From positions 73,140 through 137,139 of the forward strand of contig DATAVR010000089.1 in the NCBI GenBank assembly GCA_036267635.1: a stretch of DNA of 64,000 bases. The letters are read 5' to 3'. Position 1 is the first letter of the stretch, and the number at the start of each line of letters is the position of its first letter. Below are positions 1 to 8,098 of the stretch, piece by piece. This DNA comes from JADGRB01 sp036267635. Lineage in GTDB: Bacteria; Myxococcota_A; Polyangia; Fen-1088. Made by a program: the position numbers and the translations under genes. The notes below the pieces were generated by a model. It saw only the letters and a program-made list of their open reading frames with translations. It searched no databases and had not been told where the DNA came from.

Positions 1-2
1 CC

Positions 3-932
3 TCGGACGACACCTGCATCGGCTGCCACGCCGCCACGCCGGACGGCAACTCGGTCGGGTTCACGATGGGGCCGCAGAACTATTTCAACCAGCTCGCCAA
101 CGTGACCGCCGGCGCGATCGGGACCTCCCCGTCCTACGCCACGGCGGCGGGGCTGGCCACGATGCAGACGCTGCACGGCATCCCGGCCTATTCGCGGGGG
201 CACTGGAGCGACGGCGATCGCGTCGCTCTGCTGAGCGACACCGGGACGCTGCACTGGGTGGAGGTCGACGGAACGACGAGCGGAACGCTGGCCCGCACCG
301 GCGACGCCAACAAGGCGACGGAGCCGACCTTCAGCCATGACGGCAACAACATCGTCTACGTCTCGGCCAACGCCATCACCGACGGTCGGTTGAACACCGG
401 TCCGGCCGATCTCTACGCCGTCCCCTACCAGAGCCGCGCCGGCGGAGCGGCCCTGCCGTTGCCGGGCGCGTCCGATCCGAGCTTCACCGAATACTACCCG
501 GCGTTCTCCCCCGACGATGCCTTCGTGGCGTTCACCCGCGTGCCGAACGCCGACTCCGCCTACAGCAACCCGGAGGCCGAGGTCTTCGTGTTGCCCTTCA
601 ACAACGGTAAGGGGGGGACCGCGGTTCGCCTGGCGGCCAACGACGCGGCCGCCTGCCAGACGTCACTGGCCAGCCCCGGGCTCACCAACGACTGGCCGAA
701 GTGGTCCCCGCAGGCGGTGACCGCCAACGGCAAGACCTACTACTGGCTGACGTTCTCTTCGAAGCGCACCGGGTCGGCCAACGCGCAGCTCTACGTCACC
801 GGCGTGGTCGTCGACAGCGCGGGGAAGGTCACGACCTACCCGGCCCTCTATCTCTGGAATCAGCCGTCCAGCGACGGAAACCACACGCCGTCGTGGGACG
901 ACTTCGCGATTCCGTCGATCAGCATCGGCTGA
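3..932 (+). CDS. Secreted CxxCH / TolB-like beta-propeller protein (5' partial)
   Basis: The reading frame is open to the left edge, so the N-terminus is missing. The first visible residues contain TCIGCH, a CxxCH haem-attachment-type motif, directly before a series of PD40/TolB-like blades such as EPTFSHDGNNIVYVSA and YYPAFSPDDAFVAFTR. Proteins of this type in myxobacteria are exported and are thought to be cytochrome-like, periplasmic or surface beta-propellers; no enzymatic role is known. The C-terminus is plain, with no sorting tail. The stop at 930-932 lies 73 bases inside the end of the convergent protease gene. Family placement follows from the motifs; function is inference. Confidence 0.7.
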   Translation, partial: SDDTCIGCHAATPDGNSVGFTMGPQNYFNQLANVTAGAIGTSPSYATAAGLATMQTLHGIPAYSRGHWSDGDRVALLSDTGTLHWVEVDGTTSGTLARTGDANKATEPTFSHDGNNIVYVSANAITDGRLNTGPADLYAVPYQSRAGGAALPLPGASDPSFTEYYPAFSPDDAFVAFTRVPNADSAYSNPEAEVFVLPFNNGKGGTAVRLAANDAAACQTSLASPGLTNDWPKWSPQAVTANGKTYYWLTFSSKRTGSANAQLYVTGVVVDSAGKVTTYPALYLWNQPSSDGNHTPSWDDFAIPSISIG

Positions 933-1411
933 CCGGCGGCGCTGCCGAGCCAGCGCGCCACCGTCGCACGGATCAGCCCTTCGGCCTTCGGCAGCGCGCC
1001 CATGACCGCGGCGGAGAGCCCCATCCGGTCGCCGACGAAGTGGGGCTCGCACCCGACCAGCAGGATGGGCGGAGACTTGCCCCCCAGCGTCCAGACGGCC
1101 GTCACCACCGTGTCGATGCCGATCCCGTAGCCCGGCAGCGTCGCACCCGGCGTCGCCCCCGCCAGCTCGCTGATGTCCATCAGGTAGACCGTGCCGGGCG
1201 GCTCTCCGCGGCGGACGGCGTCGATCACCAGCAGCAGGTCGGGCCGATCGAGCAGGGCGTAAGCGAGGTGCAGCGGACGGGCGCCCACCTCGGAGACGGT
1301 GACCCCTTCGGGAGCAGACTCGCGCGCGAGCCGCCGCGCCAGCTCGACGCCGAAGCCGCCGTCGCCGAGAAGGGCATTGCCGATTCCGGCGATCAAGATC
1401 CGCACGCTCAC
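860..1411 (-). CDS. Hydrogenase maturation protease (HyaD/HycI-like)
   Basis: A 183-residue protein beginning VRILIAGIGNALLGDGGFG, the N-terminal signature of [NiFe]-hydrogenase maturation endopeptidases, which remove the C-terminal peptide of the large subunit after Ni insertion. The first metal-ligand Asp is present in LLGDG, but the usual DDG is DGG here. A second Asp follows in LLLVIDAVRRGEPPGTVY, and EPHFVGDRMGLSAAV matches the region of the third ligand. GTG at 1411 is chosen as start because it overlaps the stop of the upstream gene (GTGA), indicating translational coupling. The C-terminal 24 residues run antisense to the preceding gene, and the tail after about residue 160 is atypical. 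It could have lost activity if the second Asp matters. Confidence 0.75.
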   Translation of the reverse strand: MSVRILIAGIGNALLGDGGFGVELARRLARESAPEGVTVSEVGARPLHLAYALLDRPDLLLVIDAVRRGEPPGTVYLMDISELAGATPGATLPGYGIGIDTVVTAVWTLGGKSPPILLVGCEPHFVGDRMGLSAAVMGALPKAEGLIRATVARWLGSAAGQPMLIDGIAKSSHDGVWFPSLDG

Positions 1412-2145
1412 GCCGCACCCAACCCTTGCGCCGCGATCCGGGGGTGATCCCCGAGGAGGAGCGGCGCCGACATCAAGAGATCGTCGCGATCGGGCTCGCC
1501 GGCCAGCACGGGATAGGTCCCGACGTTCCGGCAGCCGGCGGCGGCCGCCGCTGCCCAGGCGGGTGGGTCGACGAGCGAGACGAACGCGCCGCCCGACAGG
1601 CCGAGCAGGAGGTGTGCGCCGAGCAGCGATCCCCGCAGGGCCCGCTCCCGGCTCTCGCCCGGCTGCACCCAGGCGGTGACGTTCTCCACGCGCGCCCGCA
1701 ACCGCACGATGGGCCGGGGAGCGTCGGTGATCGGCTCGATCGCCAGCTTCACCACCCCGAAGATCGGCCATTTCTGATGAGCGAACGCCCCGGCCTCCTC
1801 CGTGCCGCCGGTGAGCCGAAAGGAAACGATCTGTTCGTCGCCGGCGGCCAGCGCCGCCAGCGTGAAGTCGACGTCAATCTCCTTCCGCTCGCCCTCGTCT
1901 TCGCTGGGGGCCTGCAGATAGCCGTTGGCCTGAAGGTGGCGAAGCTGGAGAAATCGCAGCTTTCCCTCGAGGTGCGCCCTCGGATCCTGCGGCGCGACGA
2001 GGCACTGCGTCTCTTGCCACCAGGGATCGCCGCCGCCTGCGTCGCTCCACGCCCGGGGCGCCAGCACGCCGAGTTGCCGGCGGAGCTGCGCCTCGCCGTC
2101 GTGCAGCACGGCGTCCGCCACCGCGCAGGCGTCGCCGAACCTCAC
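1408..2145 (-). CDS. Hydrogenase-associated conserved protein
   Basis: A 245-residue soluble protein between hypA and the maturation protease. It has no signal peptide or membrane segment. The C-terminal part, CRNVGTYPVLAGEPDRDDLLMSAPLLLGDHP, resembles the end of uncharacterised proteins encoded beside actinobacterial-type [NiFe] hydrogenases (CRNxGTWPVLVGEP... followed by YDHPxIAPES). Those homologues continue for several more residues, while this one stops at LGAA, so the end may be shortened. GTG 2145 is preceded by GGGGAG seven bases upstream; the stop overlaps the protease start by four bases. The role is unknown; the context points to hydrogenase assembly. Similarity is from memory and needs a profile search. 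Confidence 0.55.
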   Translation of the reverse strand: MRFGDACAVADAVLHDGEAQLRRQLGVLAPRAWSDAGGGDPWWQETQCLVAPQDPRAHLEGKLRFLQLRHLQANGYLQAPSEDEGERKEIDVDFTLAALAAGDEQIVSFRLTGGTEEAGAFAHQKWPIFGVVKLAIEPITDAPRPIVRLRARVENVTAWVQPGESRERALRGSLLGAHLLLGLSGGAFVSLVDPPAWAAAAAAGCRNVGTYPVLAGEPDRDDLLMSAPLLLGDHPRIAAQGLGAA

Positions 2146-2179
2146 GCGCCGGCTCCCCGCCGGAGAGTGGCCAGCGCTC

Positions 2180-2510
2180 TCAATGGACCTCCGCCAGGTG
2201 CACGGACAGCTCCTTGCCGCCGAGGACGTCGATCTCGCCGCTGCCGCAACGACAGGGATCGACGGACGTCTCCATGCGGACGTCGGCCCCGCAGCACCGA
2301 CAGCGGCCGTGCCCGAGCACCTCGTCGATCTCCAGCCGCGCACCGTCGAGCGCCGTTCCCCGCGCGCACAAGCCGAAGCAGAACCGGATCGTCTCCGGGA
2401 GGACCCCCGGCCAGCCGTCCTATCTGGAGGCGGACACAGGTGACGCGCGCGGGTTGAACCTGCTTGCCCAGGGCGGCGACCACACTGTCCATGATTGCCA
2501 GCTCGTGCAC
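2180..2510 (-). pseudogene. hypA: hypA, hydrogenase nickel-insertion protein, frameshifted
   Basis: The N-terminal half reads MHELAIMDSVVAALGKQ...VRLQIGRLAG, with the Met-His Ni-binding start typical of HypA. The rest is in another frame: LPETIRFCFGLCARGTALDGARLEIDEVLGHGRCRCCGADVRMETSVDPCRCGSGEID, including the zinc-site cysteines (CRCC and CRC). Deleting one base from the five-C run at 2404-2408 (plus strand) joins the halves exactly into a protein of about 109 residues, the usual HypA size of about 113. HypA delivers nickel to [NiFe] hydrogenase together with HypB. It is first in a leftward set with the two genes downstream. The shift may be a homopolymer sequencing error or a recent mutation; nothing else in the gene is degraded. 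Confidence 0.85.
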
Positions 2511-2740
2511 CGCGACGAACGTACGACGTTGCGACGGACCGTCAATTCGTCCGGCGTGCTTTGGGGATCTGCCCTAGTTGGCGCCGGCGCGTTCCGGACC
2601 CACGCGCGCGCTGGTAAGCTGAGCTCGGCGGAGGTTCGCGTTCCTCTACCGCGACGCCAGCCCGACCGCGCAGGCGTACTGGACCGGCGTCCTCGCCAAC
2701 GGTGAGGCGCAGGCGATTCCGCTCAATCGCACAACATGAA

Positions 2741-3211
2741 CTAGCCGCTCCCGGCGGCGCAGCTCGTCCGGGGCGCCACGTGGATCCAGGTGGCGCGTTC
2801 GATCGGGAGCTTGGCGAGTGGGACGTGGACTGCCGGTGGGGCGACGTCGCCCGCGGGGATCGCGACCTCGCGGCGCTCGAGGACCAGCGTGCGCGGCGAG
2901 GGGCGCGTCCAGCCGAGGACGTAGTGGACGTCGAGGTGCGGATCGCTGCAGGTGAGCGAAGGGAGCCCACCGACAACGGCGACCTCGGTCTCGCAGCCAC
3001 CGGGAAAATGGGTGACCGCCAGCCGGCGCGGCGCGGGGGCGAGATCGGTGGCCACGTTCGCGGCGACGTCGACGCCGCCGTCGTCGAGGTCGCGACCGTC
3101 CGGCGTGCGGGTCACGGGGCAGGCGCCGAACGAGAGCACGACGGCCAGCGGCCGGTGCGCGCACGCGGCGGGGAGAAGAACGAGCGCGGCGGCGAGGAGG
3201 GTCGGACGCAC
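2741..3211 (-). CDS. Putative lipoprotein, unknown function
   Basis: A 156-residue protein from GTG 3211. Its N-terminus VRPTLLAAALVLLPAACAH is a lipoprotein signal peptide with Cys at about residue 17. The mature part is rich in beta-type stretches, ending in HVPLAKLPIERATWIHVAP. Four further cysteines (in ACPV, GGCE, TCSD and TSCA) could form disulfides. It is divergent from the asparaginase gene, with 67 bases between the starts. A longer in-frame start would run through that gene and was rejected. No family is recognised. Confidence 0.5.
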   Translation of the reverse strand: MRPTLLAAALVLLPAACAHRPLAVVLSFGACPVTRTPDGRDLDDGGVDVAANVATDLAPAPRRLAVTHFPGGCETEVAVVGGLPSLTCSDPHLDVHYVLGWTRPSPRTLVLERREVAIPAGDVAPPAVHVPLAKLPIERATWIHVAPRTSCAAGSG

Positions 3212-3278
3212 GGCCGCGCATGCTACCCGAGCCGACGCCGGCACCGAAGTCGGCCCAGGGTATGCTCGCCGTCTGTCG

Positions 3279-4202
3279 ATGCAACCTTCCCTCATCGTGC
3301 ATGGCGGCGCTGGCGATTGGTCACCCGCGGACGACGACGGCGACGCGGTCGTGGCCGGCTGCCGCGCCGCCGCGCGGGCCGGTTTTGCGATCCTGCGCGG
3401 CGGCGGTTCCGTGCTCGACGCGGTGACGGCGGCCGTTTCCGTCCTGGAGGATGATCCGCTGTTCAACGCGGGGACTGGTTCGGCGCTCACCGCCGACGGC
3501 GAGGTCGAATGCGACGCTTCGCTGATGTGCGGCGACGGGCGCGCGGGCGCCGTCGGCGCGCTCCGCGACGTGAAGAACCCGATTCGCTTGGCGCGCCTGG
3601 TGATGGAACAGACGCCCCACGTCCTGCTGGTCGGCGCGGGGGCCCGAGCGTTCGCCGCCGAGCAGGGGATCGAGGCGCTCCCGCCGGGCGTGCTCGTCAC
3701 CGCGCGCATGCGCGCCAAATGGCAGGCGGCGCTCGCGCACCGCGCCGGATCGCTTTCGGGCGGCACGGTCGGGTGCGTGGCCCGCGACGCTGCCGGCAGG
3801 CTGGCGGCCGCGACGTCGACTGGTGGGATGATGCTCAAGCGGAGCGGTCGGCTGGGGGACTCGGCGGTGATCGGCGCCGGCACCTACGCCGACGACGCGG
3901 CGGGTGCGGTGTCGGGCACCGGAATCGGCGAGGCGTTCATCAAGGCCGCGGCCGCCAAGCAGACCGTCGAGGCGATGCGCGGCGGGCGATCGCCGTCGGA
4001 CGCCGCGCGCGAGATCTTGCCGATGGTCCGCCGCTACGGCGGCGACGGTGGCCTCATCTGCGTCGACGCCGCCGGTCGGATCGGGCTGGCGTTCGACGCG
4101 CCCCGCATGGCCCACGCCTGGATCGACGCCGCCGGGCAGGAGGGGAGCGGTTTCCGCGGCCGGCAGGGTCGGGTCCCGGCGACGACTGATCCCGTCGTTT
4201 GA
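3279..4202 (+). CDS. Isoaspartyl peptidase / L-asparaginase, Ntn-hydrolase family
   Basis: A 307-residue protein starting MQPSLIVHGGAGDW, the classic opening of plant-type asparaginases/beta-aspartyl peptidases. These are made as a precursor that cleaves itself before a Thr nucleophile. That Thr is visible in SGGTVGCVARDAAG, at about residue 163, followed by LAAATSTGGM and by GDSAVIGAGTYAD, which lines the substrate pocket. The enzyme hydrolyses isoaspartyl peptides and asparagine in the cytoplasm; no signal peptide is present. Length fits the family (about 300-320). The last codons and stop fall inside a 13-base tandem repeat, so the C-terminal residues DPVV are probably a repeat product. 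It stands as a single gene ahead of a DksA-type gene. Confidence 0.88.
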   Translation: MQPSLIVHGGAGDWSPADDDGDAVVAGCRAAARAGFAILRGGGSVLDAVTAAVSVLEDDPLFNAGTGSALTADGEVECDASLMCGDGRAGAVGALRDVKNPIRLARLVMEQTPHVLLVGAGARAFAAEQGIEALPPGVLVTARMRAKWQAALAHRAGSLSGGTVGCVARDAAGRLAAATSTGGMMLKRSGRLGDSAVIGAGTYADDAAGAVSGTGIGEAFIKAAAAKQTVEAMRGGRSPSDAAREILPMVRRYGGDGGLICVDAAGRIGLAFDAPRMAHAWIDAAGQEGSGFRGRQGRVPATTDPVV

Positions 4203-4226
4203 TCCCGTCGTTTGATCCCGTCGTTG
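4188..4226. repeat. 13-bp tandem repeat, three copies, at a gene end
   Basis: The unit gatcccgtcgttt occurs three times in tandem (the third copy ends in g). The asparaginase stop codon TGA spans the junction of the first two units, so each added unit lies in or after the stop. It probably arose by slippage. Confidence 0.9.
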
Positions 4227-4259
4227 CGTCGGCGACCGCGCTGCAATAGATAAGCATCG

Positions 4260-4652
4260 ATGGACGCCGCCTCGGTCCAACGTCATCGCCAGCGGCTGCT
4301 GGCGCTCAAGGCCGAGATCCTGGCCGCCGACGACATCGAGCCTGAGTCGGCGCGGCAGGAGGCGTCGACCGTCGGCAGCGACGAGGACACGCAGCCCCTG
4401 GCTGAGATGTCGCAATCGATCGCCTCGTCGCGTAACAGGAACCGGGCCGGCGTGCTGGCGCAGGTGCTGGCGGCGCTCGCTCGCCTCGACGACGATCCGA
4501 CGACGTTCGGTCTCTGTGTCGAGTGCGAGGAGCCGATCGCCGCCAAGCGAATCGAGCTGATGCCCTACGCCGAGCTCTGCGTCGAGTGTCAGCAGGCGAA
4601 GGACGGTCCGCGCAAACAGGGCGGCCGGCGCCACCTGAGGGACTTCCAGTAG
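4260..4652 (+). CDS. TraR/DksA-family zinc-finger protein
   Basis: A 130-residue protein with an N-terminal alpha-helical part and a C-terminal four-cysteine zinc finger, FGLCVECEEPIAAKRIELMPYAELCVECQQ (CxxC-17-CxxC), as in DksA/TraR/YocK proteins. DksA binds the RNA polymerase secondary channel and works with ppGpp. The coiled-coil region carries QPLAEMSQSIASSRNRNR where DksA tip acidic residues would be, so it may be a variant of the family rather than true DksA. It is an isolated gene, 57 bases after the asparaginase stop, with no recognisable strong ribosome site. Transcription-factor role is family knowledge; target genes are unknown. Confidence 0.82.
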   Translation: MDAASVQRHRQRLLALKAEILAADDIEPESARQEASTVGSDEDTQPLAEMSQSIASSRNRNRAGVLAQVLAALARLDDDPTTFGLCVECEEPIAAKRIELMPYAELCVECQQAKDGPRKQGGRRHLRDFQ

Positions 4653-4694
4653 TAGGTCGAGGTAGGTGTTTGGCGCCGCGCGCGCAGGTCAACG

Positions 4695-4706
4695 TACGTG
4701 CACGTA
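4695..4706. promoter_or_regulatory. Perfect palindrome TACGTGCACGTA
   Basis: A 12-bp perfect palindrome about 145 bases upstream of the DUF1592 gene and 43 bases after the DksA-type gene. It has the size and symmetry of a dimeric regulator site. No regulator for it is encoded next door. Confidence 0.35.
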
Positions 4707-4769
4707 GGCGACCCGCGCAAACAATCGAGAAAACGGCTTCATCGAGGGCATTTCTCGTCGGAACGGGAA

Positions 4770-4798
4770 TTGACCTCTACCATGTTCGGCGATAGCGT
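4770..4798 (+). promoter_or_regulatory. Candidate sigma-70-like promoter for DUF1592/DUF1552 pair
   Basis: TTGACC at 4770-4775 and TAGCGT at 4793-4798 are 17 bases apart, about 50 bases upstream of the DUF1592 start. The -35 match is good and the -10 match is weak. Confidence 0.35.
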
Positions 4799-4850
4799 TA
4801 ATGGCGCTTACCGGCCTCTCTGCCCCAGTTTGTCCCCCCCAGGAGGTCTG

Positions 4851-6725
4851 ATGTTTCGGTACTCCCTAGTTGCGCTCGCCTCCGCCGCGGTCGTCTTCGC
4901 GGGCGGTTGCGCCGGTCGTGGTCAAGACGGCCTTTCGGGAACGGGAGCTGGAACGGGGACGGGGAACGGCGGGGCCAGCGGCGGTGGGAGCACCAGCGGC
5001 GGCAGCCCGAGCGGCAGCGGCAGCAGCGGCGGCGGCAGCCCGAGCGGCAGCGGCAGCGCGACCGGCGGCGGCGTCGACGGAGGCGCGTCGTCGACCGGGA
5101 CCGGCGGCCTGAACGCCGTCGACGGCGGTGTTCAGTTTCTGCCGAGCGCGCTGGCCCCGGCCGATCCGTGCACCAGCAACGCTTCCGGTCCGCGCAAGCT
5201 TTGGCGCCTCTCCGCACCGGAGTTCGCCGCCAGCATCCACACCATCTTCAACGACACCGCGAACGCCGCGCCCGTGGCGACGGTCTTCAGCGATCCGACC
5301 GTGCTGGGGTTCTCCGTCGACGCCAACGGTCTCCTGGTCCAGGACCTCAACGCCTCTCAGCTGGAGGACAACGCCGAGGCGATCGCCGCCTGGGCCGCCT
5401 CGGCCGGCAAGCTGTCCCAGTTCGCGACCTGCGCGGCGACCTCGACCGGCGCGCCGGCCTCGACCTGCGCCACGTCGTTCATTCAGGCGTTCGGCCGGGT
5501 CGCGTTCCGGACCACGCTCGCCTCCAGCGACGCCCGCATCGCCAGCTACAGCAAGCTGTTCATGGCCGGCAGCTCGAACTCGGACGGGGCCGAGGCGGTC
5601 ATCTCGGCGATGCTGCAGTCGCCGTATTTCCTCTATCGCAGCGAGCTCGGCACGCAGAGCGGGGGCACCTTCAATCTGACGGCCTACGAGGTCGGCACCG
5701 AGCTCTCCTACACGCTGACCGGGACCGGCCCCGACAGCGCGCTCCTCACCGCGATGGACTCGGTCAACTCGGGCAGCCTGTCGATGTCGTCGATGATTGA
5801 CCAGCAGGCGATGCGGCTCTTGGCCACGACCGCGGCCAGCAACTCCACCGCCGTGATGGGGTTCATGAACGGCTGGCTCGGGCTGCCGCGCCTCTTCACC
5901 ACCGCCAAGGACGCCACCGTCTACGCGATGTCGGCCACCACGCAGAGCGAGATGCAGACGGAGTCGCAGGATCTCATCATGGAGGCGTTCAACGGCAGCG
6001 GGACCTTCGCCTCCGTGTTGACCGCCGACCACTCCTTCTTGAACAAGGACCTGGCGACCTTCTACGGGTTGCCCACGACCGGCCTCGGGACGTCGTTCAC
6101 CAGCGTCAAGTACGCGGGGCTCACCCGCGATTCGGGCCTGCTGGCGACGGGGACGATCCTGAACGGCTACGCCCGCCCCAACACCGATTCGCCGACCCAG
6201 CGCGGTCACATGGTCCGCTCGCGCATGCTCTGTCAGGACATCTCGCCGCCGCCGCCGGGGCTGAACACGACGTTCGTGCCGTCGACGACGCCGGAGACCA
6301 CCCGCGACCAGTTCACCATGCAGCACGAGCAGGGGGTCTGCGGCAGCTGCCACAAGCTGATGGACTGGATAGGGTTCGCGTTCGAGAACTACGACGGCTG
6401 GGGGCGCTACCGCACGACCGACAACGGCTTCCCCACCGACGATACGGCGACCATCTACAACGATCCCGAGGGGAACGACGACAACGTGACCGGCCTGTCG
6501 GGCGCGGGGAGCCTGTCGGCCTACCTGGCCGCCAGCGCCGACGTGACCCACTGCATGGAACGGTATTGGACCTACTACGCGTACGGGTCGAGCTCCTGGG
6601 GTCAGGACGGCTGCACCTACGACGCGGTCTACAACGAGTCGCAGAGCAATGGGCTCGGGCTCAAGAGTGTGCTCATGGCGATCATCCACGCACCAAACTT
6701 CACGACCCGCGTGCAAGATCAATAA
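4851..6725 (+). CDS. Exported DUF1592/DUF1588/DUF1585 protein with CxxCH motif
   Basis: A 624-residue lipoprotein: MFRYSLVALASAAVVFAGGC gives a lipobox ending at Cys20, followed by a Gly/Ser linker to about residue 95. Domains follow the usual order: a DUF1587-like start (RKLWRLSAPEFAASIHTIF, near 115), DUF1595/DUF1592 (SPYFLYRSELG; DHSFLNKDLATFYGLP), DUF1588 (GLLATGTILNGYARPNTDSP; QHEQGVCGSCHKLMD with a CxxCH haem-type motif near 497), and DUF1585 at the end (LKSVLMAIIHAPNFTTRV). Start ATG 4851 has a perfect AGGAGG five bases upstream. Such proteins are typically encoded with a DUF1552 partner, as here 26 bases downstream. They are thought to belong to a cytochrome-like exported complex, but no biochemical role is established. 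Confidence 0.85.
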   Translation: MFRYSLVALASAAVVFAGGCAGRGQDGLSGTGAGTGTGNGGASGGGSTSGGSPSGSGSSGGGSPSGSGSATGGGVDGGASSTGTGGLNAVDGGVQFLPSALAPADPCTSNASGPRKLWRLSAPEFAASIHTIFNDTANAAPVATVFSDPTVLGFSVDANGLLVQDLNASQLEDNAEAIAAWAASAGKLSQFATCAATSTGAPASTCATSFIQAFGRVAFRTTLASSDARIASYSKLFMAGSSNSDGAEAVISAMLQSPYFLYRSELGTQSGGTFNLTAYEVGTELSYTLTGTGPDSALLTAMDSVNSGSLSMSSMIDQQAMRLLATTAASNSTAVMGFMNGWLGLPRLFTTAKDATVYAMSATTQSEMQTESQDLIMEAFNGSGTFASVLTADHSFLNKDLATFYGLPTTGLGTSFTSVKYAGLTRDSGLLATGTILNGYARPNTDSPTQRGHMVRSRMLCQDISPPPPGLNTTFVPSTTPETTRDQFTMQHEQGVCGSCHKLMDWIGFAFENYDGWGRYRTTDNGFPTDDTATIYNDPEGNDDNVTGLSGAGSLSAYLAASADVTHCMERYWTYYAYGSSSWGQDGCTYDAVYNESQSNGLGLKSVLMAIIHAPNFTTRVQDQ

Positions 6726-6751
6726 CGGGACCAGTAAAGGAACGACCAGAC

Positions 6752-8098
6752 ATGCCTAGCCGCAGACAGTTCGTGGGCAGCGTCGGCGCCGGTCTCTTGC
6801 TGGCGCCGTTCATCAACATGGGCCTCGCGCGCAAGGCGCGGGCCGGGACGAATCAGTCCAAGCGCCTGCTGATCTTCGCCACCATGGGGACCTACCCGCC
6901 GCTCTGGACGCCGACGGTGTCGGGCGAGACGATCTCCGCCTGGAGCGCGATGACCCAGCCCTTGTCGGCGGTGGCCAACAACGTGGTCCTGGTCGAAGGG
7001 ATGCCGAGCGGCAACGTCAATGACGCCCACGGCAGCTCCGACAGCCTCACCGGCCAGGGGTTCGGCTACTACGCCGTCAACAACGTGCCGGTCGTCAAGC
7101 TCTCGGTCGACCAGTTCGTGGCCAACAACCTCGTCGCCGCGGGGATCAAGCGACCGATCGCCTCGCTGCTGCTCGGCGCCAACTGCAACGAGAACGGCGG
7201 CCTGTCACAGTTCTACGGCGGCTCCAACGGCGGGAACCTCCCCACCATCGGCTCGCCGCTCTCGGCCTTCAACACCGTGTTCGGCACGGCGCTCCCGACC
7301 GGGACCTCGGCCTCGGCGCTGCTCGCCCGCCGGCAGAGCATCCTCAGCACCATCTCGGGCGAGATCACCAGCCTCGAGAGCACGCTTGGCAGCAACGAGA
7401 AGGCGAAGCTCGACGCCCACCTCAGCTCGATCCAGCAGCTCGAGAACAAGCTGACCGCCAGCATGTCGTCGGGGGGCGTCTGCAAGAAGCCGGCGACGCC
7501 GGGCGCCGACAGCACCTTCCAGTACATGGGCGACATGGACGCGCTGGCGGCGAACCTGATCCACCAGCAGATCATCGTGAACGCCTTCGCCTGCGACATC
7601 ACGCGGGTCGCCTGTCTCGAGTACGGCAACGATCAGAAGCTGATGGTCAACGCGCCCGCGAGCTTCAGCCTGGCGTACGACGATCAGCACGGCGGCTACA
7701 TCCACAGCGGCGCCTCCTCGAACTACGCCAACCTGGTGAAGTTCGAGGCCTACCTGGCGACCCAGTTCGTCAGCCTCATCAATGCCATGAAGGCGATCCA
7801 GGACCCGCTCGACGCCACCGGACAGTCGACGCTGTTCGACAACACGCTCATGATCTGGGCGCGCGACATGGGTGACGCGCAGAACCACAATCAGCAGTCG
7901 ATGCGCTTCGTCCTCGCCAGCGGCAACAACGGCTACCTCAAGACCGCCACCGGGGGCCGCTACGTCAAATCGACCGAGCGGCACGAGCGCATCCTGCTCA
8001 ACGTCTGCGACGCGTTCGGGATCAGCAACTTCACCGGCTTCGGCGACCCGGGCCTCACCGGCGCGAGCAAGGCGCCGCTGCCAGGCATCGCAGCTTGA
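6752..8098 (+). CDS. DUF1552 family exported protein
   Basis: A 448-residue protein whose N-terminus PSRRQFVGSVGAGLLLAPF carries a twin-arginine (Tat) motif, so it should be exported folded. The body matches DUF1552, with landmarks KRLLIFATMGTYPPLWTP, GSSDSLTGQG, DITRVACLEYGND and a C-terminal NTLMIWARDMGDAQNHN, a fold related to DUF1501/alkaline-phosphatase-like proteins. It lies 26 bases after the DUF1592 gene with an AAAGGA site ahead of it, so the two are almost certainly one transcript. The DUF1592/DUF1552 pair recurs in myxobacteria, Acidobacteria and planctomycete-like genomes; Tat export suggests a cofactor or metal. The activity is unknown. Confidence 0.85.
   Translation: MPSRRQFVGSVGAGLLLAPFINMGLARKARAGTNQSKRLLIFATMGTYPPLWTPTVSGETISAWSAMTQPLSAVANNVVLVEGMPSGNVNDAHGSSDSLTGQGFGYYAVNNVPVVKLSVDQFVANNLVAAGIKRPIASLLLGANCNENGGLSQFYGGSNGGNLPTIGSPLSAFNTVFGTALPTGTSASALLARRQSILSTISGEITSLESTLGSNEKAKLDAHLSSIQQLENKLTASMSSGGVCKKPATPGADSTFQYMGDMDALAANLIHQQIIVNAFACDITRVACLEYGNDQKLMVNAPASFSLAYDDQHGGYIHSGASSNYANLVKFEAYLATQFVSLINAMKAIQDPLDATGQSTLFDNTLMIWARDMGDAQNHNQQSMRFVLASGNNGYLKTATGGRYVKSTERHERILLNVCDAFGISNFTGFGDPGLTGASKAPLPGIAA

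Noticed and set aside
4866..6722. Long minus-strand frame opposite the DUF1592 gene
   Set aside because: Composition-driven shadow; the plus strand has a ribosome site, signal and domains.
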